Shown: in pieces, positions 51,560-60,961 of the stretch
Layout: each line of letters begins with the position of its first letter
Position numbering within the stretch: position 1 is the stretch's first letter
Assembly: GCA_904063045.1 (NCBI GenBank)
Contig: CAJFCJ010000025.1
Coordinates: 62,001 to 126,000 of the forward strand
DNA from: Dimorphilus gyrociliatus
Taxonomy: Eukaryota > Annelida > Polychaeta > Dinophilidae
Direction: 5' to 3'
Length of the DNA stretch: 64,000 nt
Notes under the pieces: generated by a model
Database searches by the model: none
What the model was told of the DNA's origin: nothing
The model's input: only the letters and a program-made list of their open reading frames with translations
Program-made: the position numbers and the translations under genes

Positions 51560-52800
51560 TTATTCATTTTCAGTTTGTTCTGTGCTATTCTCTTTATTAT
51601 CCTCCTCGGAAAATGAACGCAACAATTTAACTCTTTGACGCACCTCTTCAACTCTTTTGTCCTGTAAATTATTTACACATTTAATAATAATTTAATCCAT
51701 GAAAAAATTAAAAATTTGCTTACATGATCACGTAGTTTATCCAACATTTGCTGAACCAAATTATTCTTATTCTGTAAAACTTCGTTCATCTTTAGAATCA
51801 TCTTTTCTTTTTTTTCCTGTTCAACGGATTGACTCGTTTCCAATACTTCTTGAACATGTTTTTCCTATTTATTAAGAAATAAAAGTAAATTAAATACATC
51901 TGCTTATTATTCAAACATTTATTAAGCTTATACTAAATTACGTACATGTTCCTTTAATCTATCCAACATATTTTTCATTTGGCTCTTTCGATTTTCATCA
52001 GAAACTTCCAATTTCTTTTCAATACGCTCCGCCAATTCTTTTGTGTATTTTTCGGATGCTTGTCGCACATCCTCAACTTTCTTTATCTAAACAAAAGCAA
52101 ATTGATACGGATTGCGTAATATTATCAGTAATTTTATCAATAAAGATAACAACTTACTCTCTCTCTTAGTTTGTTTTGTAGAGCTAATATTTGGGCATTT
52201 CTGTTTTCTTCCAGAGCGCCCATTTTTGCTTCCAATGTCCTTTGAGTTTCGGCTTGAAAAGAATTGTTCAACTCTTGAACCTTTTCTCTCGCCTCTTCTC
52301 CGCGTTCTTGTAATTTTTGAATTTTCTTCAATTTCTCAGCCTCAACGGATTTTCTTCTATCAGCAGCATCCAAAAGTTTCCTCTTGATCTCTTCCTGAGA
52401 CAAAGGTCGCGGAGAAGACTTTGGCGTCTTTCTAGGTCCATTCGGCGTAGCCGGTTTTAAAATAACCTCAAAGGCAATATTCTCTCCATTTTGACCTAAA
52501 AGAAGGAGAGAAATTATTAAATATTGAATTAAAAAAAAACAAAAAAAAATTTGTGAACAAAACTTTCGAGAAAACTTAAAAAAAACACAATTTTTTTAAA
52601 AACTTGACTATATTATCGCTTTAAACTTACTAGTCATAAAGCTAGTTACACATTTTTCATAAGAGAATACATCTATTTTTCAGAGAATATTGTTTACAGG
52701 TCGAATAACGTTCATTTTTTTTTTTCAACGTCAGATCCTATTTCAAGTTTTTGAATATTTCCTACTTACCATTTTTTTCATTCAATACGTTGGCTGCCAT
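51560..52800 (-). CDS. STMN: Stathmin-family tubulin-binding protein with extra repeat modules
   Basis: Minus-strand exons 52770-52800, 52158-52495, 51946-52086, 51724-51864 and 51560-51661 sum to 753 nt, phases agree, 250 residues. The N-terminal FEVILKPATPNGP and SPRPLSQEEIKRKL follow stathmin's FELIL...SPP...LSLEEIQKKL, and RRKS carries the conserved serine near human Ser63. A long helical region follows: KVQELNNSFQAETQRTLEAK, ENRNAQILALQNKLRER, then two 47-residue modules from the two 141-nt exons (IKKVEDVRQ...MLDRLKEH and EKHVQEVLE...MLDKLRDH), then DKRVEEVRQR and an acidic end. Human stathmin passes directly from LERLREK to DKHIEEVRK, so this protein has two extra modules. Stathmins sequester alpha/beta tubulin along this helix and are switched off by phosphorylation. 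Confidence 0.92.
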
Positions 52801-53685
52801 TACTTCAGACTGTGGAGCAATTGAACTAAAAAATTCATTTATATTAGTTTAATATGATAAAAATCAACTTTTAATTAAGATTTAACTGAAATAAAAAAAA
52901 CTTATGGCCTCGATCAGACATGATGGCTGATGGCGGTTAGGGGAAAAGTTACTTAAATATTAGTTTGCAACGACTTTTTATTACAATAATCGATAAGAAC
53001 AAGTCCTACATAAATATTTATAAAGTATATTATAAAAAGGAGGATAATTATTAAGTTAATTCTGTACAAAACTAACCTTAATCGTTGAACAACGTTTATC
53101 TAGTCCAAAATGGGCGCGATCTAGTCACGTGATACAAGTTCAGCATCAAATTTTACTAAATTATTTATTTTTTGTTTAATTTTAACTAAACAGTAATTAA
53201 GAAAAGCATAATAAATAAAAGATTTTTTATTATATAATTCAAATATGTCTTGAACAAAGTTGTTGCAAAACTATTTCTATAAATTACAAAAATATCAGTT
53301 ATTGAGAAATATATTTACATATTGAGTAATTCAAATTTATCTTTTATGTTTGTTATGTTCTTCTTATCTTTGCTGAAATTATCGACGATATCCTGTACTT
53401 TAAAAAGATAAACAACAATAAAAAATATGAAATACAAGTTTTAGATTTAATTTTTTGTGTCTTATTTATTGGCCAATAATTAACTTGTACATAATTTATT
53501 GAACAATAAGTATACGTTACACTTACATTTTAAAAGAATACTATCAAAACTTAAACGAATAGATCATATGATGAGATCAGCATACAAATTAAACAAGATT
53601 AATTGTTAAGTGCATAACTTTAGAACTATATTACACTTGTCTTCAATTAGATGATATACTTTATTGCGTACTTCAATAAAAAGTA
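52801..53685. other. Stathmin upstream region and spacer
   Basis: A possible non-coding first exon of stathmin lies around 52910-52945 (minus), with GATGGCGG at ~52929. A CACGTG E-box is near 53126. The remainder to 53685 is AT-rich and holds the 3' region of the next minus-strand gene. No other gene seen. Confidence 0.4.
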
Positions 53686-55388
53686 TTATTTGAACCACCG
53701 TCTTCTTGCGTCCGATTGGCTATTCCAACTTTCTTTCTTATCATTTCCACTTTCAAGACTTGTTGGTCCCCTCTTCAAGTTTCTCGTTAATGTCTTAACA
53801 GATCTAGATTTAGATGTACTTCTACTTTTTGATCCGTATTTGAAGCTATTATTCGTGAGAGTCACGGATCCCCTTTTTAGTTTACATGGAGATTTAGATT
53901 TGGATCTAGACCTGGATCTGGATCTACATTTTCTGCTCTTTGATCGATATTTGAAGCTTTCTCTCGAGTAAATAGAAGACCCATATCTTCGCTTATATTG
54001 AGAACTAGATTTGGACCTAGATCTAGATCTACTTCTACATTTTGAATCATATTTGGAACTATCTTTCACAGACTCCCTTTTTGGCTTGCGTTGAGATTTA
54101 GATCTGGACCTAGATTTGGACCTAGATCTGGATCTAGATCTGAATCTACTTCTACGTTTTGATTTATATTTGGAGCTATCTTTTGTGCATGTCACAGACT
54201 CCCTTTTGGGCTTGCGATGAGAACTAGATTTGGACCTAGATTTGGACCTAGATCTGGATCTACTTCTACGTTTTGATTTATATTTGGAACTGTCTTTTGT
54301 GCATGTCATAGACTCCCTTTTGGGCTTGCGATGAGAACTAGATTTGGACCTAGATTTGGACCTAGATCTGGATCTACTTCTACGTTTTGATTTATATTTG
54401 GAACTGTCTTTTGTGCATGTCATAGACTCCCTTTTGGGCTTGCGATGAGAACTAGATTTGGACCTAGATTTGGACCTAGATCTGGATCTACTTCTACGTT
54501 TTGATTTATATTTGAAGCTATCTTTCACAGACTCCCTTTTGGGCTTGCGTTGAGATTTAGATCTGGACCTAGAGTTGGATCTAGATTTGGCTCTAGATCT
54601 AGATTTGCTTCTACTTTTTAATTCATATTTAGAGCTATCTTTCGTGCAAGTAGCTGATCGGTACCTTCGATTATGTGGAGACCTAGATCTGGACCTAGAT
54701 CTGGATCTACGTCTTCTACTTCTCGATCCATGTTTAAAGCTGTCTTCCATGCAAGTAGCAGATCCGTGCCTTTGCTTATATTGAGATCTAGATCTGGATT
54801 TACTCCGACATTTCGATTCATTATTTAAGCTGTCCTTCGTGCAAACCGCAGACTCTTTGGGTTGAGATTTAGATTTGGATCTAGATCTACTTCTGCTTTT
54901 TGGTTCACATCTGAAACTATCCTGCGGCTGTGCTGTACATCTTTGTTTTTTATTATCTTCAGACCTAGATCTAGATTTTGAACTAGAGCGAGATAAGAAT
55001 CGAGATCTAGATTTTGACTCTTCGCTTAATCTCCAATGGGAAACTTGATTTGGTTCCTCGGCTGGAGATTTCAGCTGGGATTTGTTCAGCTCAAGAGATC
55101 TGTCTCCTGAACTAGAGGGGACCACGTCGAACACTTTCCAATCATCAATATCTGGTCTAAGACAACAAATAAACATAAGATTATCACTAAATAGATTAAC
55201 AATATATGAAATTACGTTAAAGAATTTCTTTCTAGCCTTTTACAATCTTCTTTTCGGCTTGACCACGGCGTTATAGGACTCGAATTTTCGGCAGCTTTAA
55301 CCAAAACTTGGTTGTTTGCAATCACCAATGAGAGAAACGCTTCGATTTCTTGATGAAAGAGAGATATATTTTCAGGTTGTTCAATCAT
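53686..55388 (-). CDS. Arg/Ser-repeat-rich protein, 547 residues
   Basis: Two minus-strand exons, 55216-55388 and 53686-55156, join in phase 2 (1644 nt). The first 95 residues are ordinary sequence (MIEQPENISLFHQEIEAFLS..., then PDIDDWKVFDVVPSSS). The remainder is a long RS domain with SRSRSRSKSRSK runs separated by a recurring spacer of the type KRESMTCTKDSSKYKSKRR. Between about 54196 and 54529 the repeat is a 114-bp (38-residue) minisatellite in near-identical copies. No RRM or other RNA-binding fold is visible, so it is not a classical SR splicing factor. An RS domain of this size suggests a nuclear-speckle or splicing-associated protein, or a cyclophilin/SRRM-type scaffold; the N-terminal domain is not recognised. 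Confidence 0.75.
54196..54535. repeat. 114-bp coding minisatellite in the RS protein
   Basis: The unit starting AGACTCCCTTTTGGGCTTGC occurs at 54196, 54310 and 54424 (period 114 bp) and again at 54529 in a shorter form. Copies differ by only a few bases. Confidence 0.9.
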
Positions 55389-56216
55389 TTTCCTGCTAGT
55401 ATAACCAAAAAATAAACGACGACTTTCTTAGAAACAAAGATGAAACACACGACGGACGAGAGTGGCAAGGATTAGAAATGTATGCTACAGATAACTGTAT
55501 ACAAATTTTAAAAGTTCATATATAACAATGTGTAATAAAAACTGTTATACTAGAATTTTAAAAGCAAGCTATTTTTTTAGTAGTTTCAAAACAATGGTGG
55601 AAATTGACCTAATTAAATGAGAAACACGTGTAACTAAATATTGTATGTAGAATTTTATAATCTACTTCTTTATACTGCGTCTAAAAAAAGCAATAATTCA
55701 TAATAATTTCAATATTGAATTTACATAGCAAAAACCGTCTAATAAATTTTTCAATTAATAATTTTGATAACAATTATTTACTCTTTAGAAGAAGTAATCT
55801 TTCTTATTAAACAATGCATTGAAAATGAGATATTTGCATATAAAAACCATGTTATATAAGTATATGTTTATAAGAAAAGTTATCCCTTACCTTTCGTATA
55901 CATAAGAGTTGAATGTAAATGTCCAATCAGGAAATATCGTTTTCGCATTATTTAAAAATTTTGATAAAAACTTTCTCTTAATCTAATAATAAATTAAAAA
56001 AAATTTATTCCAATATAAGACAAATGTTTGAAAACATTTGCGAAAAAAACAAAAAAAAAACAATATTATATTTTATCTTTCGTAAATGGAGGGGTGTAAA
56101 TGGGGAGGAGAGAAAATGAGTAGGGGCGGAGGTAGTGGGTTACCTAAAAAAAACTTAGTGATTAATTAAAATACTAAAAAGGATTTTAATAAATACGTTT
56201 AGTGTTTCAGTATCTT
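55389..56216. other. Spacer between RS-protein and thioredoxin genes
   Basis: About 830 bp, AT-rich, containing the RS-protein promoter and the thioredoxin 3' region. No further gene seen. Confidence 0.5.
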
Positions 56217-56623
56217 TCAAACTATTGAAAAGTTACTACTATACTGATTTATAGTGTTTAGAAGTCTTTTCTCAAGATCTTTTGCTCCTGTTTCTTCACT
56301 AATCTTTATTCCATTCTTGTAAAAGATTAGTGTTGGAAGATTAGAAATTCCATGATCAACTCCCAAATCACTTCTACCAACGTCTATTTTCCCAAAGACA
56401 ACATTATTCATTTCCTGACTCAATTTATATATTACTTTTTCAATTTCTGAACAAGTTTTACACCAATCCGCGTAATAATCGATAACAACAAGTTTGTTTT
56501 CAGCATGTTTTAAGATATAATTAAATTCTTCCTGATTAAAAATAAATAAGGAAAATATATAGGAAAATAATATATTCTATTTGTTCAATTTACCTCTGTA
56601 TCAATAAGCTTAATCGAACTCAT
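56217..56623 (-). CDS. Thioredoxin-like protein with a CKTC active site
   Basis: Two exons, 56594-56623 and 56217-56531, give 114 residues, about the size of a single-domain cytosolic thioredoxin. The order is standard: LVVIDYYADWCKTC (cysteines 34 and 37), VVFGKIDVGRSDLGVDHGI (beta3), NLPTLIFYKNG with the conserved cis-proline, and a final helix. The active site is W-C-K-T-C rather than the usual W-C-G-P-C. Both cysteines are present, so redox activity is possible, but the dipeptide between them normally tunes redox potential, so behaviour may differ from classical thioredoxin. The first exon codes only for MSSIKLIDTE. No signal peptide or other domain is seen. Confidence 0.88.
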
Positions 56624-56768
56624 TTTTTAGTCTTTTCACTAGAATTTAAATTATATTTATGACGAAATTTTTAACTAAACATAAAGAATGTATCTTTAAT
56701 AATTTTTCATTACTGTTGTATTAAAGCAGGAGTAACACATTTTAGAAAAAAATGACATAGCTCTTATC

Positions 56769-57884
56769 TTACATATAAAGAGTTTCATATTCAGTATGCA
56801 GTTCGTCGTATTTTAAAGTTTCTTCATTCGGTTTATCCAATGCAACATCTTTAAACGGCGTTGAACTAAGAATGTCTTTAAACATTGATATTGTTTGTCT
56901 ATCAACTTTTTTACTGTCCGTATAGCATACGTACATTACAGCGGCAACTTTGAAAACTTCACAATAGCTCATTATTTGAGCTGATAAACCCGTAACCATA
57001 TTTGGTTGTTCTAAATAAGGACATGCCGGAGTACCTCTGAATTTAGTTGTTTTCAAAGCCCTAAGGAAGGGAGTTGGAACATCACCAGGTGGTAATTGAC
57101 TTTTATAGTCAGTCACCGGATTTGTGCATAAGACCGCCGCGTAGACATTTGTAACATTCATTTTATCCATTAGATTGTGGGTCCATGAATACGACTGTTC
57201 GGGTGATACGTCGGTGTTACAAAGCGCAAGTATAACTTCCGGTCTAGAAGCTAAACGATAAATGTAGCAAGTTTTGTCAGTCACTGCATTCTGTGACAAG
57301 GAATTAATATCGTTTGATTTCAATCCAGTACAAATAACTCCAACTTTAGGCGACTTCGGCTCCAAAACATACGTACGTACAAAAGCTGTAAAGATATATT
57401 GAGATTGTAGGCAAAATCTTTTAAGCTGAGCTTATTCATATTCAACTAAAAGTTTATACAATACTTTTTCAACTTAGTATTTTATGGGAGTTTTGTTCAT
57501 TGTATTGTAATATAAGTAGCTTAATTTAGTAAGAAACAAACGTAATGCAAAAGAGTTGAATTCTCTAACAAACTTGTTATAGGTTATTAGAAAAAAGTTT
57601 TAAACAAAAATTAAAACTTTAGACTTTCGATATTTTATCTTATTTTAGGAAAAAGTAAGAAATATACCTGTAGCCGCTGGTCCGATAGCTGCAATTAGAA
57701 TAGAACACTGTAGACAATTTTGAGTATTATCTTCTATTTCTTGTCTAACTGCTGGTGACCATCTAATAACGGCTTCGAAGTTAGAAGCTGGCACTTCTTC
57801 TTCGTCGCTATCTTCATCATCGTCGTAGTCATAGTCAAAAGCTCGGGATTCAACCGGCAAAATCTCACCAAAGAATGTTGCCAT
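56769..57884 (-). CDS. PSMG1: Proteasome assembly chaperone 1
   Basis: Exons 57668-57884 and 56769-57385 (834 nt, phase 1) give 277 residues, close to the human protein. It begins MATFFGEILPVESRA (human MAATFFGEVV), has an acidic stretch (DYDYDDDEDSDEEE), then SILIAAIGPAATG, matching the human KFIIAIGNNAVA region. The C-terminal half holds the most diagnostic block: TPFLRALKTTKFRG, CPYLEQPNMVTGL and MSYCEVFKVAAVMYVCYTD. PSMG1 pairs with PSMG2 to guide assembly of the 20S proteasome alpha ring. It faces the RBM12-like gene across a ~300 bp upstream region, suggesting a shared promoter. Confidence 0.93.
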
Positions 57885-58037
57885 GATTATGAGCGATAAT
57901 GGGCAAATTTTAAGAAATACAATTGATTATTTTTCGTAAAATTAAGTAATATTGTTCACCATATTTCTAATATTTTAAATATAAAAATTGTTATAGAAAC
58001 TTCTTTTTACGTAAATAAATTAGAATGTATCTCTTTG

Positions 58038-58050
58038 TAGCGCCCCCTGC
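58038..58050 (-). promoter_or_regulatory. CTCF-like site in the PSMG1/RBM12 intergenic promoter
   Basis: TAGCGCCCCCTGC; the minus-strand reading GCAGGGGGCGCTA matches the core of the animal CTCF motif. It lies between two divergent genes. Confidence 0.5.
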
Positions 58051-58198
58051 TTCTTGTAGAGCTGAAGGTATAAGTATTTTCCTCAATATTATGTCTTATA
58101 ACTGTGATCGTGGTTAAAATTTAGTAAACTTACAAATTGTGTAGTAACAAGAAACATTTAATCTCTATGTAAAACTATCTTTGATACTTAAACTACAG

Positions 58199-58301
58199 GT
58201 TGTCTGAGGAACAACAATGTCAACCAAATAATTTCCTGTGGAAACAGGGATGTCAACATCAACACTCGGAACATATTAGAACAACGACGGTAAAGCAACA
58301 A
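58199..58301 (+). other. Possible upstream (5' UTR) exon of the RBM12-like gene
   Basis: An acceptor (CTACAG) precedes, and donors GTAAAG at 58289 or GTAATG at 58302 follow. It is more complex in sequence than its surroundings and open in more than one frame, but does not join in frame to the ATG at 58856, so it would be untranslated there. The coding start itself sits directly after a splice acceptor, so at least one upstream exon must exist. Confidence 0.3.
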
Positions 58302-58855
58302 GGTAATGTCATTCATTATTAAATTTAGGTATTAAACTTACTAAATCATATTTTGATACATTAAAAATACTTTATTAGAGATGTTTAAAGATGTCAAAAA
58401 ATCATTTTCTATACACTTGTAAACAAAACTCCTTAACGTATGTTTTACATTTTGACAAAAGACAAACGGCTATGTAAAAAAAAAAAGAAAGAAATTTTTA
58501 TAAAAAATATATAATATGTTTAAAGGAGGAAAAAAAAAAGACTATTTTCTTTCGGTTAATAATAGTAATATTAATTTGCAGGCTATCCAAACAACATATA
58601 CAGTATATACTGTATATATAATATATATAGACTTATAAATACTATAAATAAGTTTAAACTTTAAAACTAGCTTAGTATCTAGTCTTTCCTTTTTTTTATT
58701 TAAAGTAATTTAAAACTATTTGCTAATTGTAAAATAAACACTTTATCTTTTGTTTTTGGTATTATTTTCATCATTTACAAATTCTATGCATTCAATATAA
58801 AAAGGGAAAAAGTAGTTATTATTTATTTAATATACAATCTATTTTTCTTTGCAGG

Positions 58856-60961
58856 ATGCCAATTTTTTTAAGACTACAAAATTTGTCATGGAATGCCACT
58901 GCTTTGGATATCAGAAAGTTTTTTCATGGTCTGTCTATACCAGAGGCTGGCGTTCATATTGTAGGCGGAAAAGACGCTGTCGCTTTCATAGGTATTTATA
59001 TAACGAAATTTGCTCTTCTTTCACCTTCCCTTTATCTTATAAATATAACTCTCCGTCTTCGAGTTTTCTATGTTTCTTTCTGTTTATCTTTATGCTAATA
59101 GAATACTTTTTTAGTGTTGACATTATTGAAATCTTTTTCTTGCTTGAGATGATCTTTAAGATTCAGATCATTCCCTGACAATTAGATTATTTTACTCGAA
59201 CTTCTTTATTATTAAAGCTTTCTCAACTGATGATGATGCCAGAATAGCCATGAAAAAGGATGGCTATATGATATGTGATTCTCGAATTAGACTTATGTTA
59301 TCGTCAAAAGCTGAAATGCAAAAAGTTATTACTAGAGAACGAACACAAGTTGTTGCTGATGATCAAGAGACCATACCCGTAATGAGAAATACGGGAGATA
59401 AAAGAATACCCCAAATAATCTATGATCCTCCGAGACGAGTAGTTAATCAGAAAAAGTCTTCGTATCGAGAGAGTAACAGTAGCATTCCAAAGCATATCTC
59501 GAAAAATCGTTCATTCAAAACAGTATTTAATGGTATGTATTTTATTAATTAACTATTTTGCTTATGGATATTGGTACATACTAAACAAAATAATTAATAA
59601 TAGGCATATTAAGTGATTGCAAACATTTCCCAGATTCTTGGGAGTCAAGACAGTTGGAAAAAAGTGCTTATTATAGCAAAGATCAAGACTCTCCAGTAGA
59701 CAGGAGAAACGTTAGTCCAGTGGAACTTTCATATCAGACAGGTGAAGAGAGCTATTACTCACGTAAGAGACAGTCGCATTATTTACAAGATTACGAGACC
59801 AGCTCACAAAAAAATTATGCTTTTGATCATGATCCATCCAGGAAAAGGTGGAGGGAAACATCCGATTCATTATGGATGGATCCATATGATGATGTAGCCT
59901 CGTATGTCAGAATGAGTAGATTTATCCCCGAAGTGAATATTTTCGAAATTCAAAATTTTTTTATGGATATTGGTATACGTTTGCATAAAGAAAATATTAA
60001 AATGTTGAGCGATGAGTGGGGTAATCCGATAGGGGAATGTCTAATAGAGTTCCCAAATAAGAAGCTTAGCTTTAAAGCTGTTGAATATTCTGGCTGTTAT
60101 TTTGGAAAGGATAAGGTGAAGATATCCTTTTCAGACTATTCATATTTTAAACATGCTGTAGAGTACGATACAAATTACTATTGTGGTGATAGGGGTAGTT
60201 CAGAATCGCAATTTGAAACTTACGAACAAGAGAAGGAAGAACACGAAGAAGTGGATGGTAGGTATGCAAAACATTGGCATTATCATGACGATTATGAAGA
60301 AGAAAAGAGCAGTGAGGATGTATTTGAGGAGATAAAAGATAAGATAATAATGATTAAAGATGCTCCTTATAAATGCCTTAATAGACCAGATATTTATAAG
60401 TTATTTCCGAAAGCAAGATTGAAACAAATCTATTTTGAATATGATGGATTCGGTAAAGTAAATGGAAATATATATGTTGAATTTGAAAATTACTATAATT
60501 ATATAGATGCACTAAAGAGAAATAATTACTTGTTGAAAAATAAGCCTATTAAATTGATTTCAATTTCAAACGAAGAGATTGTATCACGTATCCAAACTCA
60601 TCAAGAACTAATAAAGAAGCAAAAGAAAGCAAAATATGCAATTGGACCTTATAAGGAGTTTTGTAGAACCCCTACACGTATTGAGCATGTTGAACCAACA
60701 TCCGACAATGTAACTCGTATAAAAGTAATAGATGTATCACAAGAAGCCTCTTTAAGAGATCTAATCAAATTTGCTATGTGTCATAGTCCAATAGAGCAAT
60801 TTTCGACAATGATTGAAAAGAGAACATCGAATGATATATATCTAGCATTTGCAACAAAATCCGAAGCAGTGAACTTTATTCAAGATTTTAAAGGAAAGAA
60901 GTTATTTTTTGGAAAATTAATTGATTGCAATCTAGTTATAAATGACAATAAAGAAGACTGA
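58856..60961 (+). CDS. RBM12: RBM12-like RNA-binding protein, 602 residues, four RRM-type domains
   Basis: Exons 58856-58991, 59218-59532 and 59604-60961 sum to 1809 nt with consistent phases. The start follows TTTGCAG|G ATG. RRM1 (residues 1-80) is close to human RBM12: IRKFFHGLSIPEAGVHIVGG and FSTDDDARIAMKKDG, then LMLSSKAEMQKVI. Three further RRM-like units can be read: SYVRMSRFIPEVNIFEIQNF, DKIIMIKDAPYKCLNRPDIY with GNIYVEFENY, and VTRIKVIDVSQEASLRDLIK with IYLAFATKSEAVNFIQDF. A charged, tyrosine-rich linker (~200-260) separates RRM1 and RRM2; the proline-rich segments of vertebrate RBM12 are missing. Family members bind RNA in the nucleus. The later RRMs are diverged. Confidence 0.88.

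Noticed and set aside
53651-54784. Plus-strand frames with (DL)n repeats
   Set aside because: Antisense translation of the RS-repeat gene.
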